In this document: piece after piece, positions 17,650 through 26,622 of the stretch | Layout of the letters: every line of letters begins with the position of its first letter | Numbering within the stretch: the stretch's first letter is position 1 | NCBI GenBank assembly: GCA_903851235.1 | Contig: CAINNR010000035.1 | Coordinates: 1 to 49,731, forward strand | DNA length: 49,731 bases | DNA from: an uncultured Candidatus Berkelbacteria bacterium | Lineage (GTDB): Bacteria > Patescibacteriota > UBA1384 > XYA2-FULL-43-10 > CAINNR01 | Direction of reading: 5' to 3' | Made by a program: the position numbers and the translations under genes | Notes under the pieces: model-generated | Seen by the model: only the letters and a program-made list of their open reading frames with translations | Database searches by the model: none | What the model was told of the DNA's origin: nothing

Positions 17650-18204
17650 CTATCGCACTACGCCGATTCCCATATACCAACCCTGTGGTTTTTTGCACAG
17701 CGGGCAACTTTCCGGTGCCGTTGTTCCTTTGTGGATGTAACCGCAATTTAAGCACTTCCACTCAATTTCTTCTTCTGTTTTATAAAGTTTTCCGGCTTCC
17801 AACAAATCGGCAAGTTTTGTATAACGTTCTTCATGTTTCTCCTCAACCTCGCTAATTTCCTGAAATAATGTCGCCGCTTTTTCATCGCCTTCGGCGGCGG
17901 CAACTTTTTTAAAACCGGGATACATTTCCGTAAATTCAAATTTTTCTCCTTCGGCGGCGTGTCGCAGATTTTCCAAAGTTTTACTCAGCGGGTTAATACC
18001 GTAGGTATTGGTCATTTCGGTGTCTGCATCGATTTGTTCAAATTCCTCCTCCGCATGCGCCCGCTCATTTTCTGCCGTTTCTTCGAAAACCTTGGCGATC
18101 CAGATTAACCCCTCTTTTTCCGCTTGTTTGGCAAAATAGGTATATTTATTTCTTGCCAAAGATTCACCAGCCATCGCTTTAAGCAAATTTTTTTTCGTTT
18201 CCAT
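17650..18204 (-). CDS. rubrerythrin
   Basis: 184 residues. The four-helix diiron domain shows E-x-x-x-H type ligands in NERAHAEEE and SEVEEKHEERY, and the C-terminal rubredoxin domain has C-x2-C (CLNCGYIHKG) and CPLCKKPQGWY. It reduces peroxide using electrons from a rubredoxin partner or reductase, protecting anaerobic or microaerophilic cells. No partner gene is adjacent. The monocistronic gene is convergent with the orphan gene at 17045. Confidence 0.95.
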   Translation of the reverse strand: METKKNLLKAMAGESLARNKYTYFAKQAEKEGLIWIAKVFEETAENERAHAEEEFEQIDADTEMTNTYGINPLSKTLENLRHAAEGEKFEFTEMYPGFKKVAAAEGDEKAATLFQEISEVEEKHEERYTKLADLLEAGKLYKTEEEIEWKCLNCGYIHKGTTAPESCPLCKKPQGWYMGIGVVR

Positions 18205-18263
18205 GAAATTCCTTTCGTTTAATATTTAATTTTATTATAACTGATGAAAAATTACTCGGCAAC

Positions 18264-18293
18264 TTGACAAAATAGTTATTTTTTGATTATAAT
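18264..18293 (+). promoter_or_regulatory. strong sigma70 promoter
   Basis: TTGACA at 18264-18269, 18-bp A+T-rich spacer, TATAAT at 18288-18293. It drives the orphan gene at 18338. Confidence 0.75.
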
Positions 18294-18337
18294 ATAACAA
18301 ACAGAAGTCAAATCCATGCCATATGGAGGTGTCGGAA

Positions 18338-18754
18338 GTGGCAAGGGAATCTGTGGTCACCTATGCATTTATCGTTGAAGTTTACCATCCTGATTTTCCA
18401 GAAAACCCGAAAAAAAACGGCAGGAGAGTAATTGAACAACATGTCATTTCAGTGGGGGCTGAACTGAACGACGAAGTCCGAATGCAGGCGAAGAGGACAG
18501 CTTGTAGTTATGCATCTAGAATTCTCAAGGTCTTCGCTTACCCGGATGACGTGAACTGTACCGCAACATGTATTAGGACTGAGCGACGCATCAATGGCCG
18601 CAAAGAAAGCTCCGTCGTCAAAGCCAAACGCGTTCGGCAATCAAAACCGATGACGGCAAAGGCTGCGCCACCACCTATACCCACACCAAAAGTTAGCGGT
18701 CGACGGAAAAAGAACCCAGAAGCCGGACCGCCACAAACACGATTCGGGTTCTGA
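18338..18754 (+). CDS. hypothetical orphan protein, 138 aa
   Basis: I place the start at GTG 18338, 5 bp after GGAGGTG (18326-18332). The ATG at 18323 lies before that RBS. The N-terminal 80 residues look like a small alpha/beta fold (SVVTYAFIVEVYHPDFPEN). The last 55 are basic, Pro- and Lys-rich and probably disordered (KAAPPPIPTPKVSGRRKK), which could bind nucleic acid. A consensus promoter and a terminator flank it. Family unknown. Confidence 0.6.
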   Translation: MARESVVTYAFIVEVYHPDFPENPKKNGRRVIEQHVISVGAELNDEVRMQAKRTACSYASRILKVFAYPDDVNCTATCIRTERRINGRKESSVVKAKRVRQSKPMTAKAAPPPIPTPKVSGRRKKNPEAGPPQTRFGF

Positions 18755-18764
18755 ACAAATCTCG

Positions 18765-18796
18765 CCGCCCCACGTCACAACGTTGGGCGGTTTTTT
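18765..18796 (+). terminator. Rho-independent terminator
   Basis: CCGCCC (18765-18770) pairs with GGGCGG (18785-18790), with further pairing of ACGT and ACGT inside, followed by six T. Confidence 0.85.
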
Positions 18797-18881
18797 GTTT
18801 GCAAAGTGTTTACCCCTCGATAGACTCAAAACGCTGCCATAAAAAAGATAGATTTTTGAGCTCGAATGTGCTAAATTATAT

Positions 18882-20510
18882 TTACCTGGAGAGGTCGCAT
18901 AGTTGGTCTAGTGCGCGGGCTTGGAAAGCTCGTAGAGCCGCAAGGTTCTCAAGGGTTCGAATCCCTTCCTCTCCGCCAAATGAGACAGGATTGGATTGCA
19001 AGTCCAAAATTGCTCTGAAAAATGGGCTAAATACGGTGTTCGAATAGCCATTTCGGCCATAAGGCATTCCAGAGGGGAATATCGAACACAAGAGCATTCT
19101 AATCTGTCCGAGATCCGGTTCGGGGTCTTTTTTTATAGATAATTCAAAAGTCCTTGGCAGATCAGTAAGCTTTGTTTCAACAAATTTTGTGATCGGCCCC
19201 AAATCATATTTATCAAGCAACTCGTCGTTTTTCGTGATCTGGATACTCTCAATCTTTTTTTCCAACATTCCATTTTGCTCTTTGAAGATCTCGTCGGAGT
19301 AAATTCCCGATAGGTTTTTTTCAATTAGTGCTTGGCGAAGATTGTACTGCTTTTTAAGCTCGGTATCGGCCACTTCCCGCCTCTTTTGTAATGTTTTAGC
19401 CCTTTGAAAATAAGTCCTTCTTAGAAATGCGTTGAACAATTTGGCGGTATTATCCGTTAAACATATTCTACCTAAATAGTCGGCAGTATCTTGAATCAAT
19501 TTTTCCGAGGCAACATTCGAGTCTTTGCATCTGTGCCTACAAAAGTAGTAGCCGTAGTATTCGCGCTTGCCCTTACTTTTCCCTCCAGTATAAGAGGTAC
19601 CACAAATTTCGCACTTGACGATACGACGCAGAGGGAAATTAGGGTTATCCCGATGACGCTTAGCCAACGCTCTCGAGACATTGTGATTCCTGCCGTCTAA
19701 AATCGCCTGAACTTTGTAGAATAATTCCTCGGTTACCATCGGCGGATGCTGGCCTCGGACTTCCTGCCCGTATTTTTTAGAGATAACGTAACCGGCATAG
19801 AATTTATTGCGAAACATTCTATTGACCTGCTGGGGGAGCATACGCCCACCCTTGTGTCTTTGGGCGATTCCTTGCTCGGTTAGAATGCTGGCAATATCTC
19901 GTAGCGTTTTTGTACCCGTGGAAAATAAATGCCAAGAAGCTTGAAGCTTATCAAATGTTTCGGGATTTTTTGTTGTATAACCGCTCTGATTATCATATCC
20001 CATTGTTACATAGCTGGTGAGACCGGCTTTGAATCTGGCTCTCAAGCCATTTTTGGCGCGTTCGCTTCGGATATCGTTATCCATCTGCGCGAAACCGGCC
20101 AACATCGTTTCTACAAACTTTTCTGTTGGGCTGTTGCCGGTCGGCTCCGTAGCCGAGATTAGCTTTATCTCGCATTCCAACAGTTTTTTTCTAATCACTA
20201 AATAATCTGCTGTTTGACGCGAAACTCGGTCTAGCCGATAAACTATGACAACGCCGATTTCTCTTTTGTGCTTTCGGCAATACTCGAGCATTTCAATCAG
20301 TGCCGGTCGTCCGGAAATCGTCTTAGCGGAACGGCCTTCTTCGCGAAAAACCTTAACAACTTCAAGCTTGCGTTTCTCGGCTTCTTTTCGGCAAATTTCC
20401 TCTTGAGTCCCGAGCGAGTAGTTTTCGACTTGTTCTTCGGTCGATACCCGAATGTAAACCACCGCTTTTTCTGACTGCTGTCCATCTTTGCCTGGTAATG
20501 GAAAGTCCAT
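18882..20510 (-). CDS. large serine recombinase (site-specific integrase)
   Basis: 542 residues. The catalytic domain has Ser23 in VYIRVSTEEQ and a YRLDRVSR segment with the conserved Arg residues. It is followed by a recombinase domain, a zinc ribbon (CEICGTSYTGG and CRHRC) and a coiled-coil region near residues 370-440. It cuts and rejoins attachment sites through a Ser-DNA link. ATG 20510 follows AAGGAGG. The last 31 residues are read from the antisense of tRNA-Ser, so the native C-terminus depends on where the element joins the chromosome. Confidence 0.92.
   Translation of the reverse strand: MDFPLPGKDGQQSEKAVVYIRVSTEEQVENYSLGTQEEICRKEAEKRKLEVVKVFREEGRSAKTISGRPALIEMLEYCRKHKREIGVVIVYRLDRVSRQTADYLVIRKKLLECEIKLISATEPTGNSPTEKFVETMLAGFAQMDNDIRSERAKNGLRARFKAGLTSYVTMGYDNQSGYTTKNPETFDKLQASWHLFSTGTKTLRDIASILTEQGIAQRHKGGRMLPQQVNRMFRNKFYAGYVISKKYGQEVRGQHPPMVTEELFYKVQAILDGRNHNVSRALAKRHRDNPNFPLRRIVKCEICGTSYTGGKSKGKREYYGYYFCRHRCKDSNVASEKLIQDTADYLGRICLTDNTAKLFNAFLRRTYFQRAKTLQKRREVADTELKKQYNLRQALIEKNLSGIYSDEIFKEQNGMLEKKIESIQITKNDELLDKYDLGPITKFVETKLTDLPRTFELSIKKDPEPDLGQIRMLLCSIFPSGMPYGRNGYSNTVFSPFFRAILDLQSNPVSFGGEEGIRTLENLAALRAFQARALDQLCDLSR
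18888..18978 (+). tRNA. tRNA-Ser (anticodon GGA)
   Basis: The acceptor arms GGAGAGG (18888-18894) and CCTCTCC (18968-18974) pair, the discriminator is G and CCA is encoded. The anticodon loop is TTGGAAA, giving GGA. A long variable arm, typical of serine tRNA, precedes the GGTTCGAATCC T-arm. It borders an island carrying a serine recombinase and is the probable chromosomal landing site. Confidence 0.95.
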
Positions 20511-20523
20511 TTATCCCTCCTTG

Positions 20524-20865
20524 TTAAATTAATTCTCTCAATGTCTTATTATCGAAAACTCGTCTTTCATATTCATCTAACCAGCAATCAATCAGATATT
20601 GAAACTCGGTCAGGAAAACCTCCAAATCTTCATCCGATAAATGTTTGACATCATCTCCCATAATTAGGCGTGCCTTTTGGATCCGGGTTTCCTCCTGTTT
20701 GTCAGGGAAGATATTATTTAAGACGTTCTCAAAGGTTTTGCTCTGCTTAACAATTAAGGCTTCCGGCCTTGGTCTCTCAACTTTAATCTCAACCGAGGGA
20801 TTGATTTCCTCCACAGAAAACAACCTGTTTTTCTGCCTAATCAATTGTAAAGAAGAAGCCTCCAT
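20524..20865 (-). CDS. hypothetical protein upstream of the recombinase
   Basis: About 113 residues from ATG 20865, which follows GAGG. The C-terminal half is acidic and helical (DDVKHLSDEDLEVFLTEFQY). It is separated from the recombinase gene by 13 bp and shares its promoter. A directionality factor or regulator is one guess from position, but no DNA-binding motif is clear. Confidence 0.6.
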   Translation of the reverse strand: MEASSLQLIRQKNRLFSVEEINPSVEIKVERPRPEALIVKQSKTFENVLNNIFPDKQEETRIQKARLIMGDDVKHLSDEDLEVFLTEFQYLIDCWLDEYERRVFDNKTLRELI

Positions 20866-20890
20866 ATACCTCAATATTGTGAATATATAC

Positions 20891-20922
20891 ATAGTATACT
20901 ATCGATATAATCACAATGTCAA
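20891..20922 (-). promoter_or_regulatory. promoter of the recombinase operon with palindromic operator
   Basis: On the minus strand TTGACA (20917-20922), an 18-bp spacer and TATACT (20893-20898). The perfect 12-bp palindrome ATAGTATACTAT (20891-20902) covers the -10 box and is a candidate repressor site. Confidence 0.6.
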
Positions 20923-21089
20923 GAGGTATTTATCGCTCATTCGAACACAAATATATAGACCAGTAGAGTCAATAATAACGTTGAAAAAAGTAGATTGTTT
21001 TTATGGCGTTTTATCATCATTCGAACTCTGGTAAATCCCAGGAATTGCATTTCTCGAGCACATCTGATAGATTGGGCTTAGATTAAGGA

Positions 21090-24000
21090 ATGGAGGGCAA
21101 GGAGCACATATTGGCTCAACCAATTGACCCTCAAATCCCTCGAAATTTAATCTTACCTTCATCAGCTACGATGCAAGGAGATTTCTTGGCCTCCTACACA
21201 CCCTCTCCCAATGACAGCAAGTTCGCCGTTGATTTGTTGACTGCCCTACAAAATCACACTCCGCTGACTCTGTTACAAAAGACATTTATTTTCATAGCCG
21301 TCACATTCCCCGGATCGATCAGTTGGAAGCTGGCGATATTTCAGTTTCTCTCGACTTTCTCAATAGTTCATTTTCTGATCTGGGTAGCTTCAATTTATCT
21401 TCTTGTAGTGTTAGTATCTTTGGTACGCAAATACGGAAGATTCCTTATTTCCAAAAAACAATCTCTGGTTTTTCTGGAGCTGACTTTTCCCTCGATGACC
21501 AGTAAAACTGCTTACGCCACCGAAAAGCTGTTTTCTTTACTTCACTCACTGGCCAGCCAACAACGATTTGTTCATCGCTTACTCGGCTATAAGAAGCAAT
21601 ATTCATTGGAAATTGTAGCTTCCCGCGAACAAGGTATTCGCTATATTCTGGCGGTTGATAGTGTAGACGCTCCTATCATTCGAAAGAATCTCCTGTCGTA
21701 TCTTCCTGGGCTCAAGATTAAAGACATCTCCGACCATCTGCCGGCTGATCTTTGTGCCAAGAAAAAAGATCGATCTCGGAACTTCAAAGTAGTTGAGCTC
21801 AAACAAGCTAGTGATTTTGTCTTACCGCTGCAAGCGCACAAAACATTAAACGAGCATGACCCAATCGCTTACTTAACCGGCAACATGACTAAATTAAATG
21901 CTGATGAGCTGATTGTTTTTCAAGCAGTCGTGACGCCACTCAAAAAATACAGCCACCGAAGCTCGATCAAACATATTGGCAAGATACAGCAGCGGATCTA
22001 TTTGAACCAAACTCTAGCCGATGTGCTCTTTGCTGACCGTTGGCAAAAGATTCTTTTGATACCATGGGCAATCTTTAAATTTCTTCTGAGAACGCTTGAG
22101 ATTATTGCCAAGCTTATCGTTAGTCTGGTTATCACCACATGGGATACCAAAGGCGATGATGTGCCCTTGTTCAAGCAGGAACAAAAGGTTCTGGTGGTCA
22201 AGGATGAAATACAAAATCCCTATGAGCAGCAGCTCCAAGCCGACGTTAAAGAAAAAATCGACCAGCCACTATTTGAAAGTTCACTGCGACTCTTGCTTTA
22301 TTCTGAAGATTTGAAGCAATGTCAATCAAGAATCTCCGGTTTCCTAGCCTCCTTCGGTTCACTTGGTAGCGCCTACCAATCGCTGGCGCTAAAAGCCAGA
22401 AGTTTTATTTCGCTCCTGCCATCACCAAGATTGTCTTTTGCAACCAGGCAATTATCGCTTGCCAGCAATCCCATTCTCTCGGCTTCCGAGTTAACGGATA
22501 TCTATCATTTCCCATATACCGATACCACTAAAACTGAAGATATGGTTAAAACCAAAAGCCAACCTCTCCCGGCTCCCTTGTCTTTTAAGCAAACTACCAC
22601 CAAGCTTGATAATATCTTTGCTAAAAACAGCTACGGTGGGAGCGAAACTCCTATCGGTCAAACCTTGGAAGAGCGTCGCAGGCATACTTACATTCTGGGT
22701 GCGACCGGCTCCGGTAAAACCACTTTGCTCTCAACCATGGTTTACAACGACATTGTTAACGGTAAAGGTGTAGCCGTACTTGACCCTCATGGGCAACTGG
22801 TAGAAAAACTCTTGCAAGTCATCCCAAAAGAGCGAATCAAAGATGTTGTCTGGTTCTCTCCTGATGACCATGAATATCCGATAGCTCTAAATCTTTTTGA
22901 CTTGCCCGAAAGTGATTCAATCGGTTTTAGTTTACTGCAGAAACAAAAGTCGCTAGTGGCCAGTAGTATCATTTCCATATTCCAAAAGTTCTATGATTCA
23001 AAATACTTTGGTCCGAGAATGGAATATGTGCTCCGCAATGCCATTCTAACCGCCCTAGACACTCCTTCGCCAACGTTGCAGACGATTCTCGATCTTCTGA
23101 CTAAAAAAGGCTACCGCAAGGAAATCGTGAAGAGCTTGGACAATAGAGTGTTGAAAGATTACTGGCTAAACGAATTTGAGAAGTTGGGCAGCATGCAACG
23201 AAACACTGTTATCTCTCCGATTACCAATAAGGTGGGAGGTATTTTAAGCTCGCCGATCAACTACAATATTCTGACCCAGGAGAAAAGCACTATTAATTTC
23301 GATCAGATAATGGACGAAGGCAAGATTCTTCTTTGCGATTTGTCCAAAGGAAAAATTGGCGAAGATGAGTCAAGCTTCTTTGGCTCCTTAATTATCGCCA
23401 AAATTCAGTTAGCAGCCCTGAAACGGGCGTTAATCCCCGAAGAGTTACGTCGAGACTTCTTCCTTTATGTTGATGAGTTTCAAAACTTCGCCACAGCCAC
23501 TTTTGCAGAGCTAGTCTCTGAAGCCAGAAAGTATCGCTTGGCAACCATTCTTGCTCATCAGTCCATCTCTCAAATTGAAAATCGGGATATCGTTAAAGTA
23601 ATTCTGGCTAATGTCGGAACTGTCATTTGTTTTAAGACTGCGAATCCCGAGGACGAACAATTTATCTTGCCGATCTTTTCGCCTGAAGTCATAAAGCACG
23701 AGATCGGCAACCTGCCGCTTTACGACTTCTATATGAAAGTTTCGGTGGGGCAAGCACAGGACACTTTCTTGGCTCAAGCGGATAATTTCGCAATTGCCGG
23801 GAACGATAAAACCACCAAGGCCGTCGTTGAACTGTCAAGAAAAAACTATGCCAATCCGATTAAAACTTCAGTTGTAGACCTGAGACAATCGAGCAAAAAA
23901 TTGTCTCATTCAAACAAAACATCTGAGACACAAAACAGCCAAATTCAAGATCAAAAACCTAATAATTTTGTTACCTATCCTATACAGAGAAGGAGTAAGG

Positions 24001-24815
24001 ATGGGATTGGCAATAAAGAAAATATCAAAGCAACAAAAACAAAGTTGCAAACAATACCCATAACACCACAACAGCAACAAATCTTATCCCTCCTTTACCG
24101 TTTCCGATTCCTAGACAGAAGCCAAATACAACAATTTATGAATCATAAAAATCACAAAAGAATACTAATATGGTTAAATGATCTAAATGAGAAAAAATTG
24201 ATAAAAACAGTTGAACATAAAACCATAATTCATAATGTTAAAGCTAAAATATATTACTTGGCAAAAAACAGTATCCCAATTCTAGTAGCGGAAGATGTAG
24301 CCAATAAGTCATTACTGCAAAAACTCTACCGCGAGGATGATAGATCGACCAATTTTGTGAATCAATGCCAGCTGGTTGCCAAGATTTATCTTGATTTACA
24401 AAACTTAAATACAAAAAATGATAACTATCTGATGTTTGTTCGAAACGATTATCCAAACTATGAGTTTGCAACATTGCTATCCGATCTTTCCCCACATGCC
24501 TATATTGAACTAACAAAATCCAAAAAAACCAAACAATCTTTTCTGGAAATATTGCCCAACATTCCGCTAGAACGATTAAGAATACGAATTAAAAAATATC
24601 TTTCGTTTTACCAAAACAGTGAGTGGGAAGCGGAAACAAACCAGCCGTTTCCAAATGTTTTGATAGTTAGCCCTAGCGAAAATCTATCGATAACTTTAGC
24701 GGCATACGTGAAAAGAAAAATGTATCAGATGGACGAGCCGGATCTTACAATCAATTTCACCACAACCGACAAAGTGAAAGAATTCGGTATCACTGACGAT
24801 CTTTGGAAGAGGTAA
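21090..24815 (+). CDS. TraG/VirD4-like ATPase fused to a replication-relaxation-like domain
   Basis: About 1,240 residues. The N-terminus has two hydrophobic helices (about residues 65-115). A central ATPase carries Walker A GATGSGKT (537-544) and Walker B FFLYVDEFQ (Asp795-Glu796), with a Gln-containing LAHQS sensor, as in type IV coupling proteins and HerA-like pumps. The C-terminal 260 residues open with a winged helix (FRFLDRSQIQQFMNH, then a YYLAKN wing), as in Replic_Relax proteins of mobile elements. The start may be TTG 21111, 6 bp after AAGGAG, rather than ATG 21090. It suggests the island moves, or once moved, by conjugation. Confidence 0.85.
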   Translation: MEGKEHILAQPIDPQIPRNLILPSSATMQGDFLASYTPSPNDSKFAVDLLTALQNHTPLTLLQKTFIFIAVTFPGSISWKLAIFQFLSTFSIVHFLIWVASIYLLVVLVSLVRKYGRFLISKKQSLVFLELTFPSMTSKTAYATEKLFSLLHSLASQQRFVHRLLGYKKQYSLEIVASREQGIRYILAVDSVDAPIIRKNLLSYLPGLKIKDISDHLPADLCAKKKDRSRNFKVVELKQASDFVLPLQAHKTLNEHDPIAYLTGNMTKLNADELIVFQAVVTPLKKYSHRSSIKHIGKIQQRIYLNQTLADVLFADRWQKILLIPWAIFKFLLRTLEIIAKLIVSLVITTWDTKGDDVPLFKQEQKVLVVKDEIQNPYEQQLQADVKEKIDQPLFESSLRLLLYSEDLKQCQSRISGFLASFGSLGSAYQSLALKARSFISLLPSPRLSFATRQLSLASNPILSASELTDIYHFPYTDTTKTEDMVKTKSQPLPAPLSFKQTTTKLDNIFAKNSYGGSETPIGQTLEERRRHTYILGATGSGKTTLLSTMVYNDIVNGKGVAVLDPHGQLVEKLLQVIPKERIKDVVWFSPDDHEYPIALNLFDLPESDSIGFSLLQKQKSLVASSIISIFQKFYDSKYFGPRMEYVLRNAILTALDTPSPTLQTILDLLTKKGYRKEIVKSLDNRVLKDYWLNEFEKLGSMQRNTVISPITNKVGGILSSPINYNILTQEKSTINFDQIMDEGKILLCDLSKGKIGEDESSFFGSLIIAKIQLAALKRALIPEELRRDFFLYVDEFQNFATATFAELVSEARKYRLATILAHQSISQIENRDIVKVILANVGTVICFKTANPEDEQFILPIFSPEVIKHEIGNLPLYDFYMKVSVGQAQDTFLAQADNFAIAGNDKTTKAVVELSRKNYANPIKTSVVDLRQSSKKLSHSNKTSETQNSQIQDQKPNNFVTYPIQRRSKDGIGNKENIKATKTKLQTIPITPQQQQILSLLYRFRFLDRSQIQQFMNHKNHKRILIWLNDLNEKKLIKTVEHKTIIHNVKAKIYYLAKNSIPILVAEDVANKSLLQKLYREDDRSTNFVNQCQLVAKIYLDLQNLNTKNDNYLMFVRNDYPNYEFATLLSDLSPHAYIELTKSKKTKQSFLEILPNIPLERLRIRIKKYLSFYQNSEWEAETNQPFPNVLIVSPSENLSITLAAYVKRKMYQMDEPDLTINFTTTDKVKEFGITDDLWKR

Positions 24816-24822
24816 AAGCATT

Positions 24823-24948
24823 ATGCAATTACTTTTTTTGTCAGAAACTCATTGGGATTTTGCAGCATCTGCGGGTGTCACCTCAAATTCTTTATATAAA
24901 TTTATGGAAGATTTGAGCCCGCAGCTGCCTTCCAGACTTTTACGCTGA
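24823..24948 (+). CDS. possible 41-aa small protein
   Basis: ATG 24823 opens a frame of 41 codons ending in TGA, starting 7 bp after the ATPase gene and preceded by AAGAGG. The composition is protein-like (WDFAASAGVTSNSLYKFMED). There is no family match. It could also be a chance frame in the 220-bp gap before the DUF3800 gene. Confidence 0.3.
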   Translation: MQLLFLSETHWDFAASAGVTSNSLYKFMEDLSPQLPSRLLR

Positions 24949-25034
24949 GATTTGGGAAGATTAATCAACCTAATCAAGTCATCCTATTTATGATAATATT
25001 GTAGCGTAGAGTAACTAACATAATTGCAAAACAC

Positions 25035-25847
25035 ATGGCTGACGAAGAGCAGACTAAAAAAATTACAAAGGCTCCAAAGGATAAAACTGATTATTTTTTT
25101 GTTGATGAAGCCGGAGATCCGACATTCTTTAATCGTTTCGGGAAAAATATCGTAGGGACAGAGGGTTGCTCTAAAATATTATTACTTGGATTCATAAAAA
25201 CGGAAGAACCTGATACTCTGCGTAAGGAAATATTAGAGCTAAACAATGAAGTAGCTAATGACCCATACTATTCGGATATCCCATCTTTACAAAAAACAAA
25301 AATTTGTTTTCATGCCAAGGATGATATTCCGGAGATCAGAGAAAAAGTATATCGAAAAATTGCATCTTTAAATTTTAAAGCCGAGTTTTTCATTGCTAGA
25401 AAACTGGAAAAAGTATTCATCGGTAGACATATGGGTAAAGAAAATCTTTTCTATGATGATTTAATCGCGAAACTTTTTGAGAACAAACTACATAAAGCCG
25501 ACAAATCGACAATTTATTTTGCTACCAGAGGAAACAAAACCAGACAGAAACCTCTCGAGGATGCAATCGAGAAAGCAACCCTTACTTTCGAAAAGAAATG
25601 GGGTATCAAAATTAATGGACAAATCAAAGTCTTGCCGCAATCTCCTGTTGGTGAACCTTGTCTGCAAATTGTTGATTATATGAATTGGGCAGTCCAGCGA
25701 GCTTTCACCAAAGGCGAGCAAAGATTTTACAAACTTGTCGAGGACAAAATCAGTTATCTGGTCGATATTTACGATTTTGATAAATATCCGAAAAATTATT
25801 ACAGCAGGAAGAATCCCTTCGATATAACGAAAATAAGCCCTCTATAG
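25035..25847 (+). CDS. DUF3800 family protein
   Basis: 270 residues. DYFFVDEAGDPTFF near residue 20 is the DUF3800 signature (FIDESG-like). A second conserved part, PCLQIVDYMNWAVQRAF, lies near residue 210. The fold is thought to be RNase H-like with acidic active-site residues, and members often sit in mobile or defence islands. No catalytic role is proven. Here it follows the coupling-protein-like ATPase and has its own gap with an A+T-rich promoter region. No clear RBS precedes the ATG. Confidence 0.75.
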   Translation: MADEEQTKKITKAPKDKTDYFFVDEAGDPTFFNRFGKNIVGTEGCSKILLLGFIKTEEPDTLRKEILELNNEVANDPYYSDIPSLQKTKICFHAKDDIPEIREKVYRKIASLNFKAEFFIARKLEKVFIGRHMGKENLFYDDLIAKLFENKLHKADKSTIYFATRGNKTRQKPLEDAIEKATLTFEKKWGIKINGQIKVLPQSPVGEPCLQIVDYMNWAVQRAFTKGEQRFYKLVEDKISYLVDIYDFDKYPKNYYSRKNPFDITKISPL

Positions 25848-26018
25848 CTAGTCTCGATTGCTCGAGATCACGGCATGGAGCCGACTTTCGCTGTAAGAAG
25901 ACTTATCTCACTATCAAGTGTATATCCGTATGCTATTGATGTCAATAGCCATGTAGCCAATAGCTTCAGAACTGACGCATACCACAACGATATCATGTGA
26001 TAAATTATGATTTCGCAC

Positions 26019-26053
26019 TAAAAAAGCCCCTAAAGTCACATGACCCTAGGGGC
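26019..26053 (-). terminator. Rho-independent terminator for the DUF3768 gene
   Basis: On the minus strand AGCCCCTA pairs with TAGGGGCT across a 12-base loop, followed by six T. It lies just after the stop codon at 26061. Confidence 0.85.
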
Positions 26054-26060
26054 TCTATAG

Positions 26061-26384
26061 TTAGTACTCCTCAGCCAGCATTATTGTCATCACTCGCCTG
26101 CATGATCCTAAAAGCGGATCTTCATAACAACTTAACGTGTTATTGTAGTAATCGATTTTCCAGAAAACCTTATCTCCTTTCCACTCAATCCTACCGAAAT
26201 CTCGCTCTCTGTAAGGATCATTGCTTTCGTTAAAATTATCAAACGATCTCACTGCTCTCATTAACCCCTCCAGATCTTCTACACCTTGCGCTCCGCAGGT
26301 GAAGCGAATATCCTTAATACTATTTTTTCTGAATTGATCATTTAAAATAGCTTGCTGGGTACGATTATCAACTTGAGTGTTCAT
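26061..26384 (-). CDS. DUF3768 protein
   Basis: 107 residues. The ends match the DUF3768 family well: LNDQFRK near the start, SFDNFNESNDPYRERDFG in the middle, VFWKIDYYNNTL, and the terminal RRVMTIMLAEEY. The family is small, of unknown function, and mostly known from proteobacterial mobile DNA. AGGAGG stands 5 bp before ATG 26384. It is monocistronic, divergent from the vWA gene across a structured 240-bp gap. Confidence 0.8.
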   Translation of the reverse strand: MNTQVDNRTQQAILNDQFRKNSIKDIRFTCGAQGVEDLEGLMRAVRSFDNFNESNDPYRERDFGRIEWKGDKVFWKIDYYNNTLSCYEDPLLGSCRRVMTIMLAEEY

Positions 26385-26418
26385 CTTAACCTCCTAACTA
26401 ATTAATTTAAGACAAGCA

Positions 26419-26561
26419 GGTCGACCTTCCCGCCCGTCTGGTGAGAGGCTAAGAATAAATAGGCTGGCTGGGTCAAGCGTGGAGCACGCTTAGACCTGAA
26501 CGACCTTGACGCAGACTGACTATTTATTCTATAAGATGGGAAGACTGGGCGGGAAAGACCT
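26419..26561. repeat. long nested inverted repeat between divergent genes
   Basis: Outer arms pair AGGTC and TTCCCGCCC (26418-26433) with GGGCGGGAA and GACCT (26547-26561). An inner 11-bp arm AGAATAAATAG (26452-26462) pairs perfectly with CTATTTATTCT (26520-26530). The centre holds an 11-bp hairpin (26471-26474 and 26475-26481 with 26485-26491 and 26493-26496). GTCAAG (26472-26477) can instead pair with CTTGAC (26505-26510). It could be a structured RNA, a transfer origin or an operator. Confidence 0.6.
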
Positions 26562-26610
26562 CAAGCAAATCAAATATTATAGCCAACTTAAATTTACCCT
26601 TTTATCATGG

Positions 26611-26616
26611 TAAGAT
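26611..26616 (+). promoter_or_regulatory. extended -10 promoter of the vWA gene, leaderless
   Basis: TGG followed by TAAGAT at 26611-26616, with ATG 26623 six bases later. The same arrangement as at 14955, implying a leaderless transcript. Confidence 0.45.
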
Positions 26617-26622
26617 GTTTAT

